DNA of 64,000 nt, taken from contig OY756957.1 in assembly GCA_963580455.1 (NCBI GenBank), positions 31,278,501-31,342,500 of the forward strand, in the 5' to 3' direction. A program made the translations under genes and the position numbers. Positions 49,510-61,900 of the stretch are shown piece after piece. The DNA is from Euonymus europaeus. Lineage: Eukaryota; Streptophyta; Magnoliopsida; Celastrales; Celastraceae. Every line of letters begins with the position of its first letter. The first letter of the stretch is position 1. The notes under the pieces are model-generated. The model saw nothing but the letters and a program-made list of their open reading frames with translations, did not search any database and had not been told where the DNA came from.

Positions 49510-50640
49510 ATCAATATCCGAAACCCCAGGATCGTAGAGCTCGAAAAGTAGTGTGAAATCAAGCTAAAAATCACCGAATTCAGAACTCGGAGTCAACGGA
49601 TATTCATAAAACCGTTTACGTAAAGAAACCACATTTCGCAGCTAACTAGGTGAAACGAGACCAACTAGCCACGAGTTCTTAAATCAAAATCCGAAAAGCC
49701 AGGATTGTAGAGCTCGAAAAGTAGCGTGAAATCAAGCAAAAAATCACCGAATTCAGAACTCGGAGTCAACGGATATTCCTAAAACCGTTTACGTAAAGAA
49801 ACCACATTTCGAGGCTAACTAGGTGAAACGAAACCAACTAGCCACGAGTTCTGAAATCAATATCCGAAACGCCAGGATCGTAGAGCTCGAAAAGTAGTGT
49901 GAAATCAAGCTAAAAATCACCGAATTCAGAACTCGGAGTCAACGGATATTCATAAAACCGTTTACGTAAAGAAATCACATTTCGCAGCTAACTAGGTGAA
50001 ACGAGACCAACTAGCCACGAGTTCTGAAATCAAAATCCGAAACGCCAGGATTGTAGAGCTCGAAAATTAGTGTGAAATCAAGCTAAAAATCACCGAATTC
50101 AGAACTCGGAGTCAACGGATATTCATAAAACCGTTTACGTAAAGAAACCACATTTCGCGGCTAAATAGGTGAAACGAGACCAACTTGCCACAAGTTCTGA
50201 AATAAAAATCCGAAATGCCAGAATTGTAGAGCTCGAAAAGTAGTGTGTAATCAACCTAAAAATCACCGAATTCCGAACTCGGAGTCAACGGATATTCATA
50301 AAACCACTTACGTAAAGAAACCACATTTCGCGGCTAAATAGGTGAATCGAGAACTACTAGCCACGAGTTCCGAAATCAAAATTTGAAATGCCAGGATTGT
50401 AGAGCTCGAAAAGTAGTGTGAAATGAAGCTAAAAATCACCGAATTCAGAACTCGGAGTCAAAGGATATTCATAAAACTGTTTACGTAAAGAAACCACATT
50501 TCGCGGCTAACTAGGTGAAACGAGACCGACTAGCGACGAGTTCTGAAATCAATATCCGAAACGCCAGGATCGTAGAGCTCGAAAAGTAGCGGGAAATCAA
50601 GCTAAAAATCACCGAATTCAGAACTCGGAGTCAACGGATA

Positions 50641-51700
50641 TTCATAAAACCGTTTACGTAAAGAAACCACATTTCGCGGCTAACTAGGTGAAACGAGACC
50701 AACTAGCCACGAGTTCTGAAATCAATATCCGAAACGCCAGGATCGTAGAGCTCGAAAATTAGTGTGTAATCAAGCTAAAAATCACCGAATTCAGAACTCG
50801 AAGTCAACGGATATTCATAAAACCTTTTACGTAAAGAAACCACATTTCGCGGCTAACTAGGTGAAACGAGACCAACTAGCCACGAGTTCTGAAATCAAAA
50901 TCCGAAACGCCAGGATCGTAGAGCTCGAAAAGTAGTGTGAAATCAAGCTAAAAATCACCGAATTCAGAACTCGGAGTCAACGGATATTCATAAAACCGTT
51001 TACGTAAAGAAACCACATTTCGCGGCTAAATAGGTGAAACGAGACCAACTAGCCACGAGTTCTGAAATCAATATCCAAAACGCCAGGATTGTAGAGCTCG
51101 AAAAGTAGTGTGTAATCAAGCTAAAAATCACCGAATTCAGAACTCGGAGTCAACGGATATTCATAAAACCGTTTACGTAAAGAAACCACATTTCGCGGCT
51201 AACTAGGTGAAACGAGACCAACTAGCCACGAGTTCTGAAATCAAAATCCGAAATGCCAGGATCGTAGAGCTCAAAAAGTAGTGTGTAATCAAGCTAAAAA
51301 TAACCGAATTCAGAACTCGGAGTCAACGGATATTCATAAAACCGTTTACGTAAAGAAACCACATTTCGCGGCTAAATAGGTGAAACGAGACCAACTAGCC
51401 ACGAGTTCTGAAATCAATATCCAAAACTCCAGGATTGTAGAGCTCGAAAAGTAGTGTGTAATCAAGCTAAAAATCACCGAATTCAGAACTCGGAGTCAAC
51501 GGATATTCATAAAACCGTTTACGTAAAGAAACCACATTTCGCGACTAACTAGGTGAAACGAGACCAACTAGCCACGAGTTCTGAAATCAAAATCCGAAAC
51601 GCCAGGATCGTAGAGCTCAAAAAGTAGTGTGTAATCAAGCTAAAAATCACCGAATTCAGAACTCGGAGTCAACGGATATTCATAAAACCGTTTACGTAAA
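50641..51700 (+). repeat. Dimer-like alternation, 346 bp
   Basis: Monomers alternate between CGGCTAAATAGG with ATATCCAAAAC and CGGCTAACTAGG with AAAATCCGAAA. CGGCTAAATAGG starts at 51023 and 51369, a 346-bp spacing. Near 51299 one copy has AAATAACCGAATTC and near 51543 one has TTTCGCGACTAAC. Satellite only. Confidence 0.78.
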
Positions 51701-53430
51701 GAAACCACATTTCGCGGCTAACTGGGAGAAACGAGACCTACTAGCCACGAGTTCTGAAATCAAAATCCGAAACGCCAGGATTGTAGAGCTCGAAAAGTAG
51801 TGTGAAATCAAGCTAAAAATCACCGAATTCAGAACTCGGAGTCAACGGATATTCATAAAACCGTTTACGTAAAGAAACCACATTTCGCGGCTAACTAGGT
51901 GAAACGAGACCAACTAGCCACGAGTTTTGAAATCAATATCCGAAACGCCAGGATCGTAGAGCTCGAAAAGTAGCGTGAAATCAAGCTAAAAATCACCGAA
52001 TTCAGAACTCGGAGTCTACGGATATTCATAAAACCGTTTACGTAAAGAAACCGCATTTCGCGGCTAACTAGGTGAAACGAGACCAACTAGCCACGAGTTC
52101 TGAAATCAATATCCGAAACGCCAAGATCGTAGAGCTCGAAAAGTAGTGTGAAATCAAGCTAAAAATCACCGAATTCAGAACTCGGAGTCAACGGATATTC
52201 ATAAAACCGTTTACGTAAAGAAACCACATTTCGCGGCTAAATAGGTGAAACGAGACCAACTATCCACGAGTTCTGAAATCAATATCCAAAACGCCAGGAT
52301 TGTAGAGCTCGAAAAGTAGTGTGTAATCAAGCTAAAAATCACCGAATTCAGAACTCGGAGTCAACGGATATTCATAAAACCGTTTACGTAAAGAAACCAC
52401 ATTTCGCGGCTAACTAGGTGAAACGAGACCAACTAGCCACGAGTTCTGAAATCAATATCCGAAACGCCAGGATCGTAGAGCTCGAAAATTAGTGTGTAAT
52501 CAAGCTAAAAATCACCGAATTCAGAACTCGGAGTCAACGGATATTCATAAAACCGTTTACGTAAAGAAACCACATTTCGCGGCTAACTGGGAGAAACGAG
52601 ACTTACTAGCCACGAGTTCTGAAATCAAAATCCGAAACGCCAGGATTGTAGAGCTCGAAAAGTAGTGTGAAATCAAGCTAAAAATCAGCGAATTCAGAAC
52701 TCGGAGTCAACGGATATTCATAAAACCGTTTACGTAAAGAAACCACATTTCGCGGCTAACTAGGTGAAACGAGACCAACTAGCCACGAGTTCTGAAATCA
52801 ATATCCGAAACGCCAGGATCGTAGAGCTCGAAAAGTAGCGAGAAATCAAGCTAAAAATCACCGAATTCAGAACTCGGAGTCAACGGATATTCATAAAACC
52901 GTTTACGTAAAGAAACCGCATTTCGCGGCTAACTAGGTGAAACGAGACCAACTAGCCACGAGTTCCGAAATCAATATCCGAAACGCCAAGATCGTAGAGC
53001 TCGAAAAGTAGTGTGAAATCAAGCTAAAAATCACCGAATTCAGAACTCGGAGTCAACGGATATTCATAAAACCGTTTACGTAAAGAAACGACATTTCGCG
53101 GCTAAATAGGTGAAACGAGACCAACTATCCACGAGTTCTGAAATCAATATCCAAAACGCCAGGATTGTAGAGCTCGAAAAGTAGTGTGTAATCAAGCTAA
53201 AAATCACCGAATTCAGAACTCGGAGTCAACGGATATTCATAAAACCGTTTACGTAAAGAAACCACATTTCGCGGCTAACTAGGTGAAACGAGACCAACTA
53301 GCCACGAGTTCTGAAATCAATATCCCAAAAGCCAGGATCGTAGAGCTCGAAAATTAGTGTGAAATCAAGCTAAAAATCACCGAATTCAGAACTCGGAGTC
53401 AACGGATATTCATAAAACCGTTTACGTAAA
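51701..53430 (+). repeat. 5-mer higher-order repeat, 865 bp
   Basis: Two copies of five monomers: AACTGGGAGAAACGAGAC near 51721 and 52586, ACGCCAAGATCG near 52119 and 52984, and CCAACTATCCACGAG near 52257 and 53122, all offset by 865. Differences are single changes such as GACCTACT against GACTTACT and GTAGCGTG against GTAGCGAG. Confidence 0.86.
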
Positions 53431-56278
53431 GAAACCACATTTCGCGGCTAACTAGGTGAAACGAGACCAACTAGCCACGAGTTCTGAAATCAAAATCCGA
53501 AACACCAGGATCGTAGAGCTCGAAAAGTAGTGTGAAATCAAGCTAAAAATCACCGAATTCAGAACTCGGAGTCAACGGATATTCATAAAACCGTTTACGT
53601 AAACAAACCACATTTCGCGGCTAACTAGGTGAAACGAGACCAACAAGCCACGAGTTCTGAAATCAATATCGGAAACGCCAGGATTGTAGAGCTCGAAAAG
53701 TAGTGTGTAATCAAGCTAAAAATCACCGAATTCAGAACTCGGAGTCAACGGATATTCATAAAACCGTTTACGTAAAGAAACCACATTTCGCGGCTAACTA
53801 GGTGAAACGAGACCAACTAGCCACGAGTTCTGAAATCAATATCCCAAACGCCAGGATCGTAGAGCTCGAAAATTAGTGTGAAATCAAGCTAAAAATCACC
53901 GAATTCAGAACTCGGAGTCAACAAATATTCATAAAACCGTTTACGTAAAGAAACCACATTTCGCGGCTAACTAGGTGAAACGAGACCAACTAGCCACGAG
54001 TTCTGAAATCAAAATCCGAAACACCAGGATCGTAGAGCTCGAAAAGTAGTGTGAAATCAAGCTAAAAATCACCGAATTCAGAACTCGGAGTCAACGGATA
54101 TTCATAAAACCGTTTACGTAAACAAACCACATTTCGCGGCTAACTAGGTGAAACGAGACCAACAAGCCACGAGTTCTGAAATCAATATCGGAAACGCGAG
54201 GATTGTAGAGCTCGAAAAGTAGTGTGTAATCAAGCTAAAAATCACCGAATTCAGAACTCGGAGTCAACGGATATTCATAAAACCGTTTACGTAAAGAAAC
54301 CACATTTCGCGGCTAACTAGGTGAAACGAGACCAACTAGCCACGAGTTCTGAAATCAATATCCCAAACGCCAGGATCATAGAGCTCGAAAATTAGTGTGA
54401 AATCAAGCTAAAAATCACCGAATTCAGAACTCGGAGTCAACGGATATTCATAAAACCGTTTACGTAAAGAAACCACATTTCGCGGCTAACTAGGTGAAAC
54501 GAGACCAACTAGCCACGAGTTCTGAAATCAAAATCCGAAACACCAGGATCGTAGAGCTCGAAAAGTAGTGTGAAATCAAGCTAAAAATCACCGAATTCAG
54601 AACTCGGAGTCAACGGATATTCATAAAACCGTTTACGTAAACAAACCACATTTCGCGGCTAACTAGGTGAAACGAGACCAACAAGCCACGAGTTCTGAAA
54701 TCAATATCCAAAACGCCAGGATTGTAGAGCTCGAAAAGTAGTGTGTAATCAAGCTAAAAATCACCGAATTCAGAACTCGGAGTCAACGGATATTCATAAA
54801 ACCGTTTACGTAAAGAAACCACATTTCGCGGCTAACTAGGTGAAACGAGACCAACTAGCCACGAGTTCTGAAATCAATATCCCAAACGCCAGGATCGTAG
54901 AGCTCGAAAATTAGTGTGAAATCAAGCTAAAAATCACCGAATTCAGAACTCGGAGTCAACGGATATTCATAAAACCGTTTACGTAAAGAAACCACATTTC
55001 GCGGCTAACTAGGTGAAACGAGACCAACTAGCCACGAGTTCTGAAATCAAAATCCGAAACACCAGGATCGTAGAGCTCGAAAAGTAGTGTGAAATCAAGC
55101 TAAAAATCTCCGAATTCAGAACTCGGAGTCAACGGATATTCATAAAACCGTTTACGTAAACAAACCACATTTCGCGGCTAACTAGGTGAAACGAGACCAA
55201 CAAGCCACGAGTTCTGAAATCAATATCGGAAACGCCAGGATTGTAGAGCTCGAAAAGTAGTGTGTAATCAAGCTAAAAATCACCGAATTCAGAACTCGGA
55301 GTAAACGGATATTCATAAAACCGTTTACGTAAAGAAACCACATTTCGCGGCTAACTAGGTGAAACGAGACCAACTAGCCACGAGTTCTGAAATCAAAATC
55401 CGAAACACCAGGATCGTAGAGCTCGAAAAATAGTGTGAAATCAAGCTAAAAATCACCGAATTCAGAACTCGGAGTCAACGGATATTCATAAAACCGTTTA
55501 CGTAAACAAACCACATTTCGCGGCTAACTAGGTGAAACGAGACCAACAAGCCACGAGTTCTGAAATCAATATCGGAAACGCCAGGATTGTAGAGCTCGAA
55601 AAGTAGTGTGTAATCAAGCTAAAAATCACCGAATTCAGAACTCGGAGTCAACGGATATTCATAAAACCGTTTACGTAAAGAAACCACATTTCGCGGCTAA
55701 CTAGGTGAAACGAGACCAACTAGCCACGAGTTCTGAAATCAATATCCCAAACGCCAGGATCGTAGAGCTCGAAAATTAGTGTGAAATCAAGCTAAAAATC
55801 ACCGAATTCAGAACTCGGAGTCAACAAATATTCATAAAACCGTTTACGTAAAGAAACCACATTTCGCGGCTAACTAGGTGAAACGAGACCAACTAGCCAC
55901 GAGTTCTGAAATCAAAATCCGAAACACCAGGATCGTAGAGCTCGAAAAGTAGTGTGAAATCAAGCTAAAAATCACCGAATTCAGAACTCGGAGTCAACGG
56001 ATATTCATATAACCGTTTACGTAAACAAACCACATTTCGCGGCTAACTAGGTGAAACGAGACCAACAAGCCACGAGTTCTGAAATCAATATCGGAAACGC
56101 GAGGATTGTAGAGCTCGAAAAGTAGTGTGTAATCAAGCTAAAAATCACCGAATTCAGAACTCGGAGTCAACGGATATTCATAAAACCGTTTACGTAAACA
56201 AACCACATTTCGCGGCTAACTAGGTGAAACGAGACCAACAAGCCACGAGTTCTGAAATCAATATCGGAAACGCCAGGA
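53431..56278 (+). repeat. Tandem trimer higher-order repeat, 519 bp
   Basis: A regular three-monomer unit: (a) AAACAAACC with ACCAACAAGCC and ATATCGGAAACGC, (b) AATATCCCAAACGCC with CGAAAATTAG, (c) AAAATCCGAAACACCAGG. CAACAAGCC occurs at 53641, 54160, 54679, 55198, 55544, 56063 and 56236. Spacings are 519 three times, then 346 (one (b) monomer lost), 519, and 173 at the end, where (a) follows (a). Copies differ by very few bases, such as ACGCGAGG against ACGCCAGG and CAACAAATATTC against CAACGGATATTC. Confidence 0.92.
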
Positions 56279-58987
56279 TCGTAGAGCTCAAAAAGTAGTG
56301 TGTAATCAAGCTAAAAATCACCGAATTCAGAACTCGGAGTCAACGGATATTCATAAATCCGTTTACGTAAAGAAACCACATTTCGCGGCTAACTAGGTGA
56401 AACGAGACCAACTAGCCACGAGTTCTGAAATCAATATCCGAAACGCCAGGATCGTAGAGCTCGAAAATTAGTGTGAAATCAAGCTAAAAATCACCGAATT
56501 CAGAACTCGGAGTCAACGGATATTCATAAAACCGTTTACGTTAAGAAACCACATTTCGCGGCTAAATAGGTGAAACGAGACCAAGTAGCCACGAGTTCTG
56601 AAATCAATATCCAAAACGCCAGGATTGTAGAGCTCGAAAATTAGTGTGAAATCAAGCTAAAAATCACCGAATTCAGAACTCGGAGTCAACGGATATTCAT
56701 AAAACCGTTTACGTAAAGAAACCACATTTCGCGGCTAACTAGGTGAAACGAGACCAACTAGCCACGAGTTCTGAAATCAAAATCCGAAACGCCAGGATCG
56801 TAGAGCTCGAAAAGTAGTGTGAAATCAAGCTAAAAATCACCGAATTCAGAACTCGGAGTCAACGGATATTCATAAAACCGTTTACGTAAAGAAACCACAT
56901 TTCGCGGCTAAATAGGTGAAACGAGACCAAGTAGCCACGAGTTCTGAAATCAATATCCAAAACGCCAGGATTGTAGAGCTCGAAAAGTAGTGTGTAATCA
57001 AGCTAAAAATCACCGAATTCAGAACTCGGAGTCAACGGATATTCATAAAACCGTTTACGTAAAGAAACCACATTTCGCGGCTAACTAGGCGAAACGAGAC
57101 CAACTAGCCACGAGTTCTGAAATCAATATCCGAAATGCCAGGATCGTAGAGCTCGAAAAGTAGCGTGAAATCAAGCTAAAAATCACCGAATTCAGAACTC
57201 GGAGTCAACGGATATTCTTAAAACCGTTTACGTAAAGAAACCACATTTCGCGGCTAACTAGGTGAAACGAGACCAACTAGCCACGAGTTCTGAAATCAAA
57301 ATCCGAAACGCCAGGATCGTAGAGCTCGAAAAGTAGTGTGAAATCAAGCTAAAAATCACCGAATTCAGAACTCGGAGTCAACGGATATTCATAAAACCGT
57401 TTACGTAAAGAAACCACATTTCGCGGCTAACTAGTTGAAACGAGACCAACTAGCCACGAGTTCTGAAATCAATATCCGAAATGCCAGGATCGTAGAGCTC
57501 GAAAAGTAGTTTGAAATCAAGCTAAAAATCACCGAATTCAGAACTCGGAGTCAACGGATATTCATAAAACCGTTTACGTAAAGAAACCACATTTCGCGGC
57601 TAACTAGGCGAAACGAGACCAACTAGCCACGAGTTCTGAAATCAATATCCGAAATGCCAGGATCGTAGAGCTCAAAAAGTAGTGTGTAATCAAGCTAAAA
57701 ATCACCGAATTCAGAACTCGGAGTCAACGGATATTCATAAATCCGTTTACGTAAAGAAACCACATTTCGCGGCTAACTAGGTGAAACGAGACCAACTAGC
57801 CACGAGTTCTGAAATCAATATCCGAAACGCCAGGATCGTAGAGCTCGAAAATTAGTGTGAAATCAAGCTAAAAATCACCGAATTCAGAACTCGGAGTCAA
57901 CGGATATTCATAAAACCGTTTACGTAAAGAAACCACATTTCGCGGCTAAATAGGTGAAACGAGACCAAGTAGCCACGAGTTCTGAAATCAATATCCAAAA
58001 CGCCAGGATTGTAGAGCTCGAAAATTAGTGTGAAATCAAGCTAAAAATCACCGAATTCAGAACTCGGAGTCAACGGATATTCATAAAACCGTTTACGTAA
58101 AGAAACCACATTTCGCGGCTAACTAGGTGAAACGAGACCAACTAGCCACGAGTTCTGAAATCAAAATCCGAAACGCCAGGATCGTAGAGCTCGAAAAGTA
58201 GTGTGAAATCAAGCTAAAAATCACCGAATTCAGAACTCGGAGTCAACGGATATTCATAAAACCGTTTACGTAAAGAAACCACATTTCGCGGCTAAATAGG
58301 TGAAACGAGACCAAGTAGCCACGAGTTCTGAAATCAATATCCAAAACGCCAGGATTGTAGAGCTCGAAAAGTAGTGTGTAATCAAGCTAAAAATCACCGA
58401 ATTCAGAACTCGGAGTCAACGGATATTCATAAAACCGTTTACGTAAAGAAACCACATTTCGCGGCTAACTAGGCGAAACGAGACCAACTAGCCACGAGTT
58501 CTGAAATCAATATCCGAAATGCCAGGATCGTAGAGCTCGAAAAGTAGCGTGAAATCAAGCTAAAAATCACCGAATTCAGAACTCGGAGTCAACGGATATT
58601 CTTAAAACCGTTTACGTAAAGAAACCACATTTCGCGGCTAACTAGGTGAAACGAGACCAACTAGCCACGAGTTCTGAAATCAAAATCCGAAACGCCAGGA
58701 TCGTAGAGCTCGAAAAGTAGTGTGAAATCAAGCTAAAAATCACCGAATTCAGAACTCGGAGTCAACGGATATTCATAAAACCGTTTACGTAAAGAAACCA
58801 CATTTCGCGGCTAACTAGTTGAAACGAGACCAACTAGCCACGAGTTCTGAAATCAATATCCGAAATGCCAGGATCGTAGAGCTCGAAAAGTAGTTTGAAA
58901 TCAAGCTAAAAATCACCGAATTCAGAACTCGGAGTCAACGGATATTCATAAAACCGTTTACGTAAAGAAACCACATTTCGCGGCTAA
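56279..58987 (+). repeat. 8-mer higher-order repeat, 1384 bp, nearly perfect tandem duplication
   Basis: Positions about 56279-57603 match 57663-58987 at an offset of 8 x 173. Reading them side by side I see one clear difference, ACGTTAAG near 56542 against ACGTAAAG. Shared private variants are CATAAATCCG (near 56354 and 57738), ACCAAGTAGCC (near 56580, 56926, 57964 and 58310), GATATTCTTAAAACC, AACTAGTTGAAACG and GTAGTTTGAAATC. It is the closest long match I found in the window and so probably a very recent exchange, or an assembly artefact. Confidence 0.92.
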
Positions 58988-61900
58988 ATAGGTGAAACGA
59001 GACCAACTAGCCACGAGTTCTGAAATAAAAATCCGAAATGCCAGGATTGTAGAGCTCAAAAAGTAGTGTGTAATCAACCTAAAAATCACCGAATTCAGAA
59101 CTCGGAGTCAACGGATATTCATAAAACTGTTTACGTAAAGAAACCACATTTCGCGTCTAACTGGGAGAAACGAGACCTACTAGCCACGAGTTCTAAAATC
59201 AAAATCCGAAATGCCAGGATTGTAGAGCTCGAAAAGTAGTGTGAAATCAAGCTAAAAATCACCGAATTCAGAACTCGGAGTCAACGGATATTCATAAAAC
59301 CGTTTACGTAAAGAAACCACATTTCGCGGCTAATTAGGTGAAACGAGACCAACTAGCCACGAGTTCTGAAATCAAAATCCGAAATTCCAGGATCGTAGAG
59401 CTCGAAAAGTAGTGTGAAATCAAGCTAAAAATCACCGAATTCAGAACTCGGAGTCAACGGATATTCATAAAACCGTTTACGTAAAGAAACCACATTTCGC
59501 AGCTAACTAGGTGAAACGAGACCAACTAGCCACGAGTTCTGAAATCAAAATCCAAAAACCCAGGATTGTAGAGCTCGAAAAGTAGTGTGAAATCAAGCTA
59601 AAAATCACCGAATTCAGAACTCGGAGTCAACGGATATTCATAAAACCGTTTACGTAAAGAAACCACATTTCGCGGCTAACTAGGTGAAACGAGACCAACT
59701 AGCCACGAGTTCTGAAATCAATATCCGAAACGCCAGGATCGTAGAGCTCGAAAAGTAGCGTGAAATCAAGCTAAAAATCACCGAATTCAGAACTCGGAGT
59801 CAACGGATATTCATAAAACCGTTTACGTAAAGAAACCGCATTTCGTTGCTAACTAGGTGAAACGAGACCAACTAGCCACGAGTTCTGAAATCAATATCCG
59901 AAACGCCAAGATCGTAGAGCTCGAAAAGTAGTGTGAAATCAAGCTAAAAATCACCGAATTCAGAACTCGGAGTCAACGGATATTCATAAAACCGTTTACG
60001 TAAAGAAACCACATTTCGCGGCTAACTAGGTGAAACGAGACCAACTAGCCACGAGTTCTGAAATCAATATCCGAAATGCCAGGATCGTAGAGCTCGAAAA
60101 GTAGTATGAAATCAAGCTAAAAATCCCCGAATTCAGAAGTCGGAGTCAACGGATATTCATAAAACCGTTTACGTAAAGAAACCACATTTCGCGGCTAACT
60201 AGGTGAAACGAGACCAACTAGCCACGAGTTCTGAAATCAATATCCGAAACGCCAGGATCGTAGAGCTCAAAAATTAGTGTGAAATCAAGATAAAAATCAA
60301 CGAATTCAGAACTCGGAGTCAACGGATATTCATAAAACCGTTTACGTAAAGAAACCACATTTCGCGGCTAACTAGGTGAAACGAGACCAACTAGCCACGA
60401 GTTCTGAAATCAATATCCGAAACGACAGGATTGTAGAGCTCGAAAAGTAGTGTGAAATCAAGCTAAAAATCACCGAATTCAGAACTCGGAGTCAACGGAT
60501 ATTCATAAAACCGTTTACGTAAAGAAACCACATTTCGCGGCTAACTAGGTGAAATCAGACCTACTAGCCACGAGTTCTGAAATAAAAATCCGAAATGCCA
60601 GGATTGTAGAGCTCGAAAAGTAGTGTGTAATCAACCTAAAAATCACCGAATTCCGAACTCGGAGTCAACGGATATTCATAAAACCACTTACGTAAAGAAA
60701 CCACATTTCGCGGCTAACTTGGTGAAACGACACCTACTAGCGACGAGTTCTGAAATCAAAATCCGAAACGCCAGGATCGTAGAGCTCGAAAAGTAGCGTG
60801 AAATCAAGCTAAAAATCACCGAATTCAGAACTCGGAGTCAACGGATATTCCTAAAACCGTTTACGTAAAGAAACCACATTTCGCGGCTAAATAGGTGAAA
60901 CGAGACCAACTAGCCACGAGTTCTGAAATCAAAATCCAAAATGCCAGGATCGTAGAGCTCGAAAAGTAGTGTGTAATCAAGCTAAAAATCACCGAATTCA
61001 GAACTCGGAGTCAACGGATATTCATAAAACCGTTTACGTAGAGAAACCACATTTCGCGGCTAACTGGGAGAAACGAGACTTACTAGCCACGAGTTCTGAA
61101 ATCAAAATCCGAAATGCCAGGATTGTAGAGCTCGAAAAGTAGTGTGAAATCAAGCTAAAAATCACCGAATTCAGAACTCGGAGTCAACGGATATTCATAA
61201 AACCGTTTACGTAAAGAAACCACATTTCGCGGCTAACTAGGTGAAACGAGACCAACTAGCCACGAGTTCTGAAATCAATATCCGAAACGCCAGGATCGTA
61301 GAGCTCGAAAAGTAGCGTGAAATCAAGCTAAAAATCACCGAATTCAGAACTCGGATTCAACGGATATTCATAAAACCGTTTACGTAAAGAAATCGCATTT
61401 CGCGGCTAACTAGGTGAAACGAGACCAACTAGCCACGAGTTCTGAAATCAATATCCGAAACGCCAGGATCGTAGAGCTCGAAAAGTAGTGTGAAATCAAG
61501 CTAAAAATCACCGAATTCAGAACTCGGAGTCAACGGATATTCATAAAACCGTTTACGTAAAGAAACCACATTTCGCAGCTAACTAGATGAAACGAGACCA
61601 ACAAGCCACGAGTTCTGAAATCAAAATCCAAAAACCCAGGATTGTAGAGCTCGAAAAGTAGTGTGAAATCAAGCTAAAAATCACCGAATTCAGAACTCGG
61701 AGTCAACGGATATTCATAAAACCGTTTACGTTACGAAACCACATTTCGCGGCTAAATAGGTGAAACGAGACCAACTAGCCACAAGTTCTGAAATAAAAAT
61801 CCGAAATGCCAGGATTGTAGAGCTCGAAAAGTAGTGTGTAATCAAGCTAAAAATCACCGAATTCAGAACTCGGAGTCAACGGATATTCATAAAACCACTT

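Larger units (their letters stand above)
49403..49575 (+). repeat. Representative 173-bp satellite monomer
   Basis: A typical copy, numbered from GAATTC. Landmarks in order: GAATTCAGAACTCGG (1-15), GTCAACGGATATTC (17-30), TTTACGTAAA (40-49), TTTCGCGGCTAAC (59-71), GGTGAAACGAGACC (74-87), TAGCCACGAGTTCTGAAATC (91-110), CCAGGATCGTAGAGCTCG (124-141) and AAGCTAAAAATCACC (159-173). This copy has the CGCATT form of the CACATT segment and ACCCC at 121-125. A consensus copy has 38 C and 35 G by my hand count, with 13 CpG. The length is close to one nucleosome plus linker, as in many centromeric satellites. EcoRI (GAATTC) and SacI (GAGCTC) sites occur in most monomers, so digestion should give a ladder of 173-bp steps. 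I do not recognise the family by name. Confidence 0.96.
45251..50640 (+). repeat. 20-mer duplication, 3460 bp
   Basis: Positions about 45.25-47.2 kb recur at about 48.7-50.65 kb, offset 20 x 173. Markers: TTTCGCAGCTAACTAGG, ATAAAAATCCGAAAT with CCAGAATT, TTAAAGAAACCGC (45641 and 49101), GAATTCCGAACTCGG, GAGTTCCGAAATCAAAATTTG, and GTAGCGGGAAATC (near 47127 and 50587). Differences are single bases, for example GAATTATAGAGC near 45551 against GAATTGTAGAGC near 49011. A related TTAAAG monomer at 30245 shows that the source variant is older and more widespread. Confidence 0.88.

Noticed and set aside
51895..52086. 63-codon minus-strand open frame starting MVSFHLVSREM
   Set aside because: Satellite translation. 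A near-identical frame occurs exactly 19 monomers (3287 bp) downstream, as expected from the repeat rather than from a gene family.
55182..55373. 63-codon minus-strand open frame starting MVSFHLVSREM
   Set aside because: The same satellite-derived peptide as at 51895-52086; it is open only because substitutions remove stops in this copy.
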